This document shows positions 44,202 through 51,826 of a DNA stretch of 51,826 bases, in pieces. The notes beneath the pieces were generated by a model. It saw only the letters and a program-made list of their open reading frames with translations. It was not told the DNA's origin and made no database searches. The number at the start of each line of letters is the position of its first letter. Position 1 is the stretch's first letter. The translations under genes and the position numbers were made by a program. The DNA comes from Calditrichota bacterium (GTDB lineage Bacteria; Zhuqueibacterota; Zhuqueibacteria; Thermofontimicrobiales; Thermofontimicrobiaceae), in the NCBI GenBank assembly GCA_013152715.1, contig JAADFU010000184.1, positions 1-51,826 of the forward strand. Reading direction: 5' to 3'.

Positions 44202-45845
44202 TTACCATTCAGCGCGAACGCCGGCGAGCAGAGAAACGCCGCGCTCCGGGAAATTCTGCCAGATTTCAACCGCTTGATTCAACAAATTGGTCCCTTGCAG
44301 AAACAGGCGGTATTGTGAGAAAATTCTCTTTTCCAATTTCGCCGACAACCACAGAAAAGAAGGAAGTTTTTCATTTCTCTGTACTGCCGTGAAACGGCTT
44401 CCGACCCAGTTCATTCCCAGGTCAAAACGCCAGCTCCGGGCAAATTGCCATTCCAGCGACAACGGTAAGCTGAAATTTTCCGTGTAGGGCAAGTGCGCAT
44501 CAGCGGCACGGAGAGAATCGTCGCCGATGGAATAGAACGTTGCCATGAATTTTCCGTCAAGCCGGATGTTCGGCGCCAAATCCCATGCCGCTGCCAGCGA
44601 AAATTTTGTCACTGTTGTTGACTCCAGCCGATTCAGACCGAACAAGCCCGTTTGCGGGCTTTGCGTCCAATAAACATCATTCTTTGTCTTTTCAATTTTC
44701 AAATCAGCGCGCAAATCCAGATTTTCCGCGGGCAAATATTCAAAAGACGCGCCCAATTGCAGGTCTTTTTCCATCGGCTGCAAATTCGCGGAAAAATCAA
44801 GGTAGGGATTTGCCTGAAACCAGCGATCGAACGCAATGGGCGCAATCTCGCGTTTGGCAAAAATTTTTCCGCCAAAATTTTCCAGCGGCGTAAAAATCAA
44901 TTCCAATTCCGGCGAAAATTTTGTCCGCGATTGCAATTCACTGACTTCGACATCCTGATAAAAAGCACTAACTTTCACGCGCAGAAAATGCAGCGGAGCA
45001 AAGCCAATTCCTAATTTCCCTTCAAAAATACTCTGTTGTTGATTTTCGCCAAAACTGTTGTGCTGATAATCGCTACTGACACTCAGAAGTGTTGCATTGA
45101 TTTTTTTGCTGTAATCAAAATTAAATCCGAACCAGCGATCTTTCTGGCTGACTTTTGCGGAATCGGCATCCTCAAAATGGTTTCCGCGATAGAAAATGCG
45201 CCCATTCAGCGCGTGGCCTTTTTCATTTAAATAATTGACAAAAAAATCAGTCTGCAGTTGCTGAACATCGCGTGTCGCGGCGTTGGATTGCCGCGCTTGA
45301 AACAGACCATAGTCACGTACATTTCCGTCCAGGGAGAGCGCTGCGGACAAATTTTCCGTCACGCTCCTGCTTACATCAGCAGCGATGACAGTGCGCTGAA
45401 ATTGGCTGTTTTCAAATTGTCCGCCAATACGCCGAAACTGACCAGCCGCGCGAAAATTCACCAGCCGCGTCTGCTGTGACCATGTCCCCGCAAAATTGGC
45501 GTCCTGAAAGCGTCCCCAGTGCAGCAAAAGCGATTTTCTGGCATCTTTTGTGTTCTCTGAACGGGAAAAAACCGATTTGTTAGCAGCAAACTCAATCACC
45601 GGAGATAGCGACGCCACTTTTGCCGGCAGAAGGGAGATTTCGGATGAAAAAGTTTTTTTGTTTTTTTTGACGATTCGCCTGCTCTTGTTCTGACCATAAA
45701 TGATTTCGTCTGGCAATTGCAGCCGCGCCGATTTTTTCTGCTGCTTTTTCAGCGAATCGCTCGCGGATCGCGTTTGCCCGAGCAGCAAGTTCGTCATGGC
45801 CAGGACAACAAAAATTCCAAAAATAAAAATTCTGATCTGTCTCAT
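44202..45845 (-). CDS. Outer-membrane beta-barrel protein (TonB-receptor-like barrel, no plug)
   Basis: A 547-residue exported protein, signal peptide ending near LLLGQ. The body is a series of amphipathic strands of alternating hydrophobic residues, ending with FLQGTNLLNQAVEIWQNFPERGVSLLAGVRAEW; the terminal aromatic residue and NLLN...W pattern resemble the last strands of TonB-dependent receptors. No plug domain or TonB box is seen, and 547 residues are too few for a full receptor. It begins on the base next to the stop codon of the 1002-residue TPR protein, so the two are surely coupled. Confidence 0.75.
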   Translation of the reverse strand: MRQIRIFIFGIFVVLAMTNLLLGQTRSASDSLKKQQKKSARLQLPDEIIYGQNKSRRIVKKNKKTFSSEISLLPAKVASLSPVIEFAANKSVFSRSENTKDARKSLLLHWGRFQDANFAGTWSQQTRLVNFRAAGQFRRIGGQFENSQFQRTVIAADVSRSVTENLSAALSLDGNVRDYGLFQARQSNAATRDVQQLQTDFFVNYLNEKGHALNGRIFYRGNHFEDADSAKVSQKDRWFGFNFDYSKKINATLLSVSSDYQHNSFGENQQQSIFEGKLGIGFAPLHFLRVKVSAFYQDVEVSELQSRTKFSPELELIFTPLENFGGKIFAKREIAPIAFDRWFQANPYLDFSANLQPMEKDLQLGASFEYLPAENLDLRADLKIEKTKNDVYWTQSPQTGLFGLNRLESTTVTKFSLAAAWDLAPNIRLDGKFMATFYSIGDDSLRAADAHLPYTENFSLPLSLEWQFARSWRFDLGMNWVGSRFTAVQRNEKLPSFLWLSAKLEKRIFSQYRLFLQGTNLLNQAVEIWQNFPERGVSLLAGVRAEW

Positions 45846-48800
45846 CTATTTTCCGGCTATTTCATTTAATCGTAGTTGTGCTTTTTTACGGAATTCTTCA
45901 TCCTGATATTTGTCGATCAACGTTCGATAGAGCTGGCGCGCTTCGGCGTATTGTTTGACCACTTCATTTGCCAGCGCCGCCTGATAGATGCCGCGCACGA
46001 CCCAGTCCGTCGCCGTGCCGTAAAGATATTTTACTTTCAAATATTCAACAATTGCCTGCTGATAATTGCCGTCTTGAAAGTAGCTCTCGCCGATGAAGTA
46101 CTGGGCTTCCGCCGCCAAATTCGGAAACGGACAATTCAGAACTTTTGCCAGTATTTTTCGACTATGCTCATCTTTGCCGGTTTTCATTTCCATTTTTGCC
46201 AATTCGATCTGCGCGCGAAAACTGGTTTCCGTGCCGGGAAATTTTTCAATTACCGTCTCAAATTCTTTCTGTGCGGTCAGCAAATCGCCCTGTTTGAGCC
46301 GACAAAATCCGATTTGCACTCGCGCGCGCGCCGCAGCTTCGCTCCCCCGGTAATTTTGGATTAATTCCTGATAATTCTGCACTGCTTGTTCGTATTTTTG
46401 ATCCCGTTGCAAAATTTTCCCAATTGTCAGCAGCGCACTCTTTGAAAAATCATTCGCCGGGTTCATCTCAAATTGTCGCTGGTAAGATTGAATCGCTTTT
46501 TGTTTTTCATCCATTTTCAAATAACATTCGCCGATCCAGTACCACGCCGACTGCGCCGATTTTGATTGCGGGTAATTTTTCGCCAATTGTTGAAAAGCGC
46601 TATTCGCTTCGCTGTAATTTTTTAGATTGAACAGTAACTCCCCCTTGCGAAAAATGAGATCCGGCGCCCAGTCCGCATCGGGAAATTTTTTCAAATAGGA
46701 ATCCACCAGCGATAACGCCTCGGAAGTTCTGCCCTGCTGAATCATCGCCCATTGCATTCCGCTCAAAGCTTCGTCCAGCAAACCGCTGTCCGGATATTTG
46801 TCGATGATTTCCTGATATTTTGTAATGGCGTCCACGTAATCGCCGAGGTTGTAATAGCAATCCGCTTTGGCGTAAATCGCTTTTGCCAAAAATTTGCTCG
46901 ACGGAAAATCCGTGACCACGCGGTCAAATTCCCGCAGCGCCTGTCGGTAATCACCGGACTGAAAATAGGCTTTTCCGGTCATGAACTGCGCTTCCGCCGC
47001 CAGACTGGCGTTGCGGTACCAGCGGGTGACTTTGCGAAATTCGCTTACGCTGGAGGTAAAATTTGACAGATGAAAATAGCTTTGGCCTATTTGAAATTGC
47101 GCTTCTGCCTTGACTTCAGGATCAACCGCCAGCCTGATTACGCGGCGGTATCTTTTGATGGCTTGGGTGTATTTTTTCAAATTAAACAGAGCATCTCCGC
47201 TGCGCAGCAAGGCGTCGGCTTTGACCGCAGCATCGCGGGACATTTCCGCAGCGCGATCAAAATTTTTCACTGCGGAAGCAAAATTTTCCAGACGAAATTG
47301 ACACCAGCCAAGACCGTAATAGCTTTCCGCCAGACGATGTGATTCAAGGAATTGTGTCACAACCTGCTGGTAAAATTTCTCCGCTTGCGCCCATTGCTCT
47401 AAACCGAAATACGCCTCTGCCAGTCCAAAGATCGCCTCATCGAGCGATTTGTAATTCGGATATTCCTCTAATAGTTGATTAAAAGTATCAATGGCGTGCT
47501 GAAAATTTTTCCCTTTTAAAAATGTCCAGCCCAATTTTTCCAGAGCAAGCGGCGCAGTTTTGTGAGATGCAAATTTGCTAATCGTCTCGCGGTACGCCTT
47601 TTCCGCTTCAGCAAGTTTGCCTTGGGCGCGATAAGTTTCGCCAATCATAAATGACGCCTCCGGCGCAATATCGTCGCCGGGAAATTTGTCAACTATTTGT
47701 CCGAAATATTGCTGCGCCGGCGGGAAATTGTTTTCTGTGAAATCAATTTTTCCCAACTCGTAAAGCGCCGCCGGAATTATTTTGTGGCTACCGTACTTTT
47801 CGACCAATCGCAAAAATGTCTGTTTCGCTTGCTGGTTTTGGTTTAGTTTTTCGTAACAGCGTCCTTTCTGAAACATGGCGGTCGGCGCAAGTTCGCTGTT
47901 CGGAACGCGCTGGAGCATGGCGTCGAATTGAGCAATAGCGTCGACGTATTTTTCCTGCGCCATGTAAACCCAGCCGATGCCGTAGTAACAGTCATCAGTC
48001 AACTCGGGAGCCAGATTTTTTCTGATAATTCGCCGATATTGATCGATTGCCTGCTGATATTTTTTTTGCCGAAAATAGATTTCCGCCAGTTGAAACTCAC
48101 CCTGACCGCGATATTTGTAATCCGGATATTTTTCGATGGCGGCTTTAATCAGTTTTTCCGCCAGTGCATCGTCGTTTGCTTTTTTCGCTGAAAATCCGGC
48201 CCGATAGAGAGCCGCCGCAACCAGCGGACTTTTGGGATAGCGGGACAGTAGTCGGCGATAGGAATTTACAGCGTCTGAGTAGCGCTTTTTTCCTTCCTGA
48301 ATGTAGGAAATGGAATACTGGGCGTAATCGGCAAACTGTCCCTCGGGAAAAAGATTGAGCATCTCATGGTAATGCCGCAGCGCTTCATCCGTTTGCCCCA
48401 GCCGAAACTCGCTTTCCGCCAGCCAGTAATAGCCGTCCTGCAGTTGCTTCCCCTCAGCGGATTCGCTGATGAATTTGCCGAGGAGTTGCTTTGCCTTGCG
48501 GAAATCTCCGCTGTGGAAATAAGCCTCGCCGTAACGCAGTCGAATGAGCGAACGATATTTGACAGCAGCGTCGCTTTGCAGCAATTTTTCGTAAAAAGAA
48601 ATCGCTTTTTTGTATTTTTTCAATTGAAAATATGATTCAGCGAGGTAATACGTCGCTGGCGTCGTCAGTTCGCTTTTCGGATATTTTGCCAGAAATGAAG
48701 CAAACTGATCCGCAGCCAATTTGTACAGACCGTCGTCATAAATGCCCTTTGCCGTGCGAAAAGACTGAGTCTCAGAAGACGGTGATCGTTGCGCCAGCCC

Positions 48801-48854
48801 GGCAACGGCGAAAAGGAGCAAAATGGTCGCTATCAGATAAACATGCCTTCCCAT
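45846..48854 (-). CDS. Exported 1002-residue TPR-repeat protein
   Basis: A large TPR protein with a signal peptide (ending near VAGLAQ). Virtually the whole length is made of TPR units of the Tol-Pal/YbgF/BamD style, such as YYLAESYFQLKKYKKAISFYEKLLQ and YPKSELTTPATYYLAESYF, roughly 25 copies. It probably lies in the periplasm as a scaffold. Its stop codon abuts the start of the barrel gene, suggesting that the two work together at the outer membrane; secretion or assembly roles are possible but not shown. AGGGA precedes the ATG. Confidence 0.85.
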   Translation of the reverse strand: MGRHVYLIATILLLFAVAGLAQRSPSSETQSFRTAKGIYDDGLYKLAADQFASFLAKYPKSELTTPATYYLAESYFQLKKYKKAISFYEKLLQSDAAVKYRSLIRLRYGEAYFHSGDFRKAKQLLGKFISESAEGKQLQDGYYWLAESEFRLGQTDEALRHYHEMLNLFPEGQFADYAQYSISYIQEGKKRYSDAVNSYRRLLSRYPKSPLVAAALYRAGFSAKKANDDALAEKLIKAAIEKYPDYKYRGQGEFQLAEIYFRQKKYQQAIDQYRRIIRKNLAPELTDDCYYGIGWVYMAQEKYVDAIAQFDAMLQRVPNSELAPTAMFQKGRCYEKLNQNQQAKQTFLRLVEKYGSHKIIPAALYELGKIDFTENNFPPAQQYFGQIVDKFPGDDIAPEASFMIGETYRAQGKLAEAEKAYRETISKFASHKTAPLALEKLGWTFLKGKNFQHAIDTFNQLLEEYPNYKSLDEAIFGLAEAYFGLEQWAQAEKFYQQVVTQFLESHRLAESYYGLGWCQFRLENFASAVKNFDRAAEMSRDAAVKADALLRSGDALFNLKKYTQAIKRYRRVIRLAVDPEVKAEAQFQIGQSYFHLSNFTSSVSEFRKVTRWYRNASLAAEAQFMTGKAYFQSGDYRQALREFDRVVTDFPSSKFLAKAIYAKADCYYNLGDYVDAITKYQEIIDKYPDSGLLDEALSGMQWAMIQQGRTSEALSLVDSYLKKFPDADWAPDLIFRKGELLFNLKNYSEANSAFQQLAKNYPQSKSAQSAWYWIGECYLKMDEKQKAIQSYQRQFEMNPANDFSKSALLTIGKILQRDQKYEQAVQNYQELIQNYRGSEAAARARVQIGFCRLKQGDLLTAQKEFETVIEKFPGTETSFRAQIELAKMEMKTGKDEHSRKILAKVLNCPFPNLAAEAQYFIGESYFQDGNYQQAIVEYLKVKYLYGTATDWVVRGIYQAALANEVVKQYAEARQLYRTLIDKYQDEEFRKKAQLRLNEIAGK

Positions 48855-49014
48855 CGACGTCCCTAATTTTAATGAAATTCTGTTTTGTTGTTATACGAAC
48901 TCATTGCAAAAAATTTCCTTTGCATTGTCAGGAAAACATTTCCGGTAGTCAGCAACGCATAATATTGTATTTGAATGTCAAAATTAAAATTTCATTATTG
49001 AAGAAATTCTCCAA

Positions 49015-49974
49015 TCACTTTTTAGCGGCAAGCTCCTGCGGCTGTTTTTTATGACGCGCTTTTTCTTCTTTTGCATTTTCAAAATAATTTTCTCCGACAA
49101 TGACTTTCAGCGCGCCCGGCAACAGAGAAACTTCAATGTGGCGATCGCCTTCAAAAACCTCTCCGTCCAGCGTGTACGGTCCCGGCGTCTCGCGATAAAT
49201 GTCAAAATGAGTCGAGCGATAAATTTGATAGACCGGTGTTTTTTCGATTTTTCCGGTGAAAAGCGTCGGCAAATAGAAAAGCGTGGTGGCTAAATTCACA
49301 TCGCTGATAATCGCCAGATCGAGCAATCCGTCATCCGGACGGGCGCCCGGCGCAATGATGGCGTTGTTGCCGTACTGATTTGTATTAGCCGCCGCAACGA
49401 TCAAAGCTCGCGTGCGAATTTTTTTTCCCTCATATTTTATCTCAAAAAGAGGCGCGTGATAGCGGAAAAATTCCTGGACGCTGAAAACGTAGTACGGAGC
49501 GGGACCGCGCACTTTTGTGTCTTCAAATCGCTTGCCGACGATGGCGTCGAATCCAAGACCTGCCGTGACAAAAAAATATCTGTCCCCCACTTTTCCGGCG
49601 TCAATGGTATGAACGCTTCCGCGAGTCACCAGTTGAAGCGCCTTGCGAAAAAATAGGGGTACGGACAAAGATCTCGCTAATCCGTTTCCTGATCCCAAAG
49701 GCACAAGCGCCAAAACGGTATCTGTGTTCACTAATCCTGTGGCAGATTCATTGACTGTGCCGTCGCCGCCTATGGCAACGACAATGTCGTAATTCTTTTC
49801 CGCCGCGTCTTTAGAAAGCTCAATGGCGTGACCTTTGTATTCCGTCATCCAGAAATCATACTCGCATAAATTCGGCGGAAAATAATGGTCAATCAGCCGT
49901 AAAATGAGCCCCTTGGGGTGAATTATGCCCGATCGCGGATTGTAAATAAATCTGATTTTTTTGCCGTGTCCCAT
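49015..49974 (-). CDS. Diacylglycerol/sphingosine kinase-like lipid kinase
   Basis: A 319-residue kinase of the DagK/YegS/LCB5 family. The nucleotide-binding elements are RFIYNPRSGI, IVVAIGGDGTVNESATGL and LVPLGSGNGLARSL, and the C-terminal beta-sandwich shows LDLAIISDV and YTLDGEVFEGDRHIEV. It probably phosphorylates diacylglycerol or another membrane lipid. It lies 64 bases after the VanZ-like gene on the same strand, perhaps in one transcript. Confidence 0.92.
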   Translation of the reverse strand: MGHGKKIRFIYNPRSGIIHPKGLILRLIDHYFPPNLCEYDFWMTEYKGHAIELSKDAAEKNYDIVVAIGGDGTVNESATGLVNTDTVLALVPLGSGNGLARSLSVPLFFRKALQLVTRGSVHTIDAGKVGDRYFFVTAGLGFDAIVGKRFEDTKVRGPAPYYVFSVQEFFRYHAPLFEIKYEGKKIRTRALIVAAANTNQYGNNAIIAPGARPDDGLLDLAIISDVNLATTLFYLPTLFTGKIEKTPVYQIYRSTHFDIYRETPGPYTLDGEVFEGDRHIEVSLLPGALKVIVGENYFENAKEEKARHKKQPQELAAKK

Positions 49975-50038
49975 TTTTCGTTAGACTCCGTGAATGTTCA
50001 ATCCGTTTCCTTTTTTTTTGAAATACTGCCAGCCATCT

Positions 50039-50461
50039 TCATTTTTTTCGCCAGAAAACAACGAGCTCAAAAGTCAGCACAGCCATCAAAGCGCCTACTC
50101 CGCTGGCAACAATATCCCAGAAGTCAAATACTTTGCTCGCATTGAAAAAAGGTCTCAGTTCTTCGGCGGCTAATAAAATGAAAACCAAACCCGCACTCGA
50201 GTAAATGATAGCTCTGCCCTTGCTTAATTTTCGCGCCAACGCGCCGCCAATCGGGAAAAGACTGACAACGTAAGCGGCGATAAAATTCGGAAAGCACCCT
50301 AACAAAATCCCGATAAAGGGGACATTTCTGAAAAGGGGCCTTAAATATTCTTTATTGAACGAAACCGAGCCAAAAAGCAGCGCCAGCAAAAGGAGATTGA
50401 TTATTAAGTATTTTTTTCTGTATTTCAAGTTAGATTTTTCCTCAAGATAAGAGGCTGCCAT
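50039..50461 (-). CDS. VanZ-like membrane protein
   Basis: A 140-residue integral membrane protein with about four helices. The C-terminal ELRPFFNASKVFDFWDIVASGVGALMA matches the conserved end of VanZ-like proteins, where an acidic pair (E and D) is embedded in the helices. Function of the family is not known beyond mild teicoplanin resistance for VanZ itself. Followed by the lipid kinase gene. Confidence 0.8.
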   Translation of the reverse strand: MAASYLEEKSNLKYRKKYLIINLLLLALLFGSVSFNKEYLRPLFRNVPFIGILLGCFPNFIAAYVVSLFPIGGALARKLSKGRAIIYSSAGLVFILLAAEELRPFFNASKVFDFWDIVASGVGALMAVLTFELVVFWRKK

Positions 50462-50703
50462 TTTCTAATTCCATTGCGTGCATTTTCTGGGATTCAAAAA
50501 ATTGACCGGGAAATTTGGTCGTAGTATTTATTCCTAAAGTACTGATGTTCAGGGCAAAAGTCAAGAGAATTTTATCGGCGTCTGAGTAAATTTTTTTGAA
50601 CTTTTGCCAACTGTCCATGTTGAAATAAGAAATGAAAAAATGTGAATCATTGCCGCGAATACTCGCTCTAATAAATAAAAAACGAATCATGGAGGCTTTG
50701 TCC

Positions 50704-51660
50704 ATGAAAAAGAAAAAAATTTTTCAGTTTATGCATATCGCCAGTTTGATCATTTTTTTGAGTGCGACATTTTACCCGTTTCGTTTTCAAGGTCAGGACA
50801 AAAAAATGGAATACAATTCTCTCACATCGGAGGAAAGACGCGTCATCGTCAACAAAGGCACGGAAGCGCCGTTTACCGGAAAATATTATCAGTTCAGCGA
50901 AAAAGGGACCTACGTGTGCAAACGCTGTAACGCGCCGCTGTATCGTTCGGACAATAAATTCGACGCCGGCTGCGGTTGGCCCAGTTTTGACGATGAAATT
51001 CCCGGTGCTGTGAAACGTCAACTTGATGCGGACGGCATTCGTACGGAAATTCTCTGCGCCAATTGCGGCGCTCATTTGGGACACGTCTTTTTGGGCGAAG
51101 GTTTTACTGCGAAAAATGTGCGCCACTGCGTGAATTCCATTTCGCTCAATTTCATCCCGGCGGCTAAAAAAATTGACCCCCAAAAAGCCTACTTCGCCGG
51201 CGGCTGCTTTTGGGGCGTGGAATATTTATTTCAACAATTGTCAGGAATTATTTCTACTCGTGTCGGTTACATGGGAGGTCACAAAGCAGAGCCGACTTAC
51301 GATGACGTGTGTCGAGGAATGACGGGACACGCCGAGACGGTTGAAGTCATATTTGACCCGCAAAAAATTTCCTATGAAGAAGTAGCAAAATATTTCTTCG
51401 AGATTCATGACCCAACGCAAGTCAATCATCAGGGTCCTGATTATGGCGAGCAATACCGATCGGTAATTTTTTACGCAGACGATAGTCAGAAAAAGGTCGC
51501 TGAAAAATTGATTAAACTTCTGGAGAAGAAGGGCTACAAAATAGCGACGCAGGTCGAAAAAGCGGGCTATTTCTGGGAAGCGGAAAGATATCATCAGGAT
51601 TATTACAACAAAAAAGGCACGCTGCCGTATTGCCATTTTTTCCAAAAAAGATTTGACTGA
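50704..51660 (+). CDS. msrBA: Exported bifunctional methionine sulfoxide reductase MsrB-MsrA
   Basis: Repairs both epimers of methionine sulfoxide. With the start at 50704 (ATGGAGGC upstream is the ribosome-binding site) the 318-residue protein begins with a signal-like helix (FQFMHIASLIIFLSATFYPF). MsrB comes first: CKRCNAPL and CANCGAHLG bind zinc, and RHCVNSISL holds the catalytic Cys. MsrA follows: YFAGGCFWGVEY with the catalytic Cys, then GYMGGHKAEPTY and HAETVEV. The order B then A is less common than A then B. Export implies repair of envelope proteins, needing an outside electron donor. Confidence 0.93.
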   Translation: MKKKKIFQFMHIASLIIFLSATFYPFRFQGQDKKMEYNSLTSEERRVIVNKGTEAPFTGKYYQFSEKGTYVCKRCNAPLYRSDNKFDAGCGWPSFDDEIPGAVKRQLDADGIRTEILCANCGAHLGHVFLGEGFTAKNVRHCVNSISLNFIPAAKKIDPQKAYFAGGCFWGVEYLFQQLSGIISTRVGYMGGHKAEPTYDDVCRGMTGHAETVEVIFDPQKISYEEVAKYFFEIHDPTQVNHQGPDYGEQYRSVIFYADDSQKKVAEKLIKLLEKKGYKIATQVEKAGYFWEAERYHQDYYNKKGTLPYCHFFQKRFD

Positions 51661-51705
51661 GCGGAATCTTTCATTTTCACCATTTCTGCTTTTGCTATTT
51701 TCCCA

Positions 51706-51734
51706 TTGCTTTAATACTAAATTTTTAATATATT
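51706..51734 (+). promoter_or_regulatory. Promoter for the final, truncated gene
   Basis: TTGCTT (51706-51711), 17 bases, TATATT (51729-51734), about 50 bases before the ATG at 51786. Confidence 0.6.
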
Positions 51735-51785
51735 TCATTCCTAAATATTGAAAATTAAAATCAAAAAATAAATTCGGAGACACAA

Positions 51786-51826
51786 ATGGGACAGACGATT
51801 ATTGAAAAAATAATTTCTGCGCACAG
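51786..51826 (+). CDS. Aconitase/3-isopropylmalate dehydratase large subunit, N-terminus only
   Basis: The window ends 13 codons and two bases into this gene. MGQTIIEKIISAH is the characteristic beginning of LeuC, homoaconitase and bacterial aconitase proteins, which bind a 4Fe-4S cluster. GGAG seven bases upstream supports the start. Which of the three enzymes it is cannot be told from so short a fragment. Confidence 0.6.
   Translation, partial: MGQTIIEKIISAH

Noticed and set aside
51661-51785. Leucine leader peptide ahead of the aconitase/LeuC-like gene
   Set aside because: Only about 45 transcribed bases precede the ATG, with no short ORF rich in Leu codons and no hairpin.

Overview
The window is ordinary-looking chromosomal DNA from a Gram-negative-type bacterium with AT-rich intergenic spacers. 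Cell-surface genes point to an outer membrane: a PorV-like barrel fused to OmpA and AMIN domains, a second large barrel, lipoproteins, long TPR proteins and a FlgD-Ig-like C-terminal domain. Together with a mannose-family PTS and TrpB2, this suggests the FCB/Calditrichota/KSB1 neighbourhood. The phylum is an inference from family content only; there is no rRNA or tRNA to anchor it.

Layout. 1-3.2 kb: a repeat-bearing spacer, then a P-loop ATPase with TPR repeats. 3.2-6.8 kb (minus): fmdB-like zinc ribbon, purC and a secreted GH27 alpha-galactosidase in one apparent operon. 7-14.6 kb: RidA, a Tat-exported LD-carboxypeptidase, then a run of polyprenyl synthase, PTS EIIC, EIID, HPr, enzyme I and a phosphoglucose/phosphomannose isomerase. 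14.7-19.8 kb: metK, ahcY, a putative lipoprotein, an Opp-type ATPase and an inositol-monophosphatase-like enzyme. 20-27.3 kb: envelope block (M23 peptidase, two paralogous zinc-ribbon membrane proteins, a secreted beta-propeller protein, the PorV-OmpA-AMIN protein). 27.6-30.5 kb: thioredoxin and then a tryptophan-regulated pair. 30.6-39.4 kb: DNA repair (exonuclease, MutY), MazG, PepD, a class A beta-lactamase-like lipoprotein, HAD, a hypothetical, YjbQ and NadE. 39.6-51.8 kb: acyl-activating enzyme, threonine deaminase, a minus-strand block (1002-aa TPR protein, barrel, PrmA, DUF4390), lipid kinase, VanZ-like protein, MsrB-MsrA, and the first 13 codons of an aconitase/LeuC-family gene.

The most interesting part is 27962-30511. 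A promoter is followed by a 34-codon leader ORF with four consecutive Trp codons, then two mutually exclusive RNA pairings: an antiterminator and an intrinsic terminator. This is a complete-looking ribosome-mediated tryptophan attenuator. It controls a ParB-fold protein resembling the free-serine kinases SbnI/SerK, followed by TrpB2. TrpB2 enzymes are reported to use O-phospho-L-serine, which is the product of SbnI/SerK. The locus therefore reads as a two-enzyme route, serine + ATP to O-phosphoserine, then + indole to tryptophan, switched on by tryptophan shortage. The attenuator is seen directly; the metabolic coupling is inferred.

Many spacers carry a clear sigma70-type promoter, often TTGCWT or TTGACA, then 17 bases, then TATATT. 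Several spacers carry dispersed or inverted repeats. No tRNA, rRNA, CRISPR array or insertion sequence was recognised.
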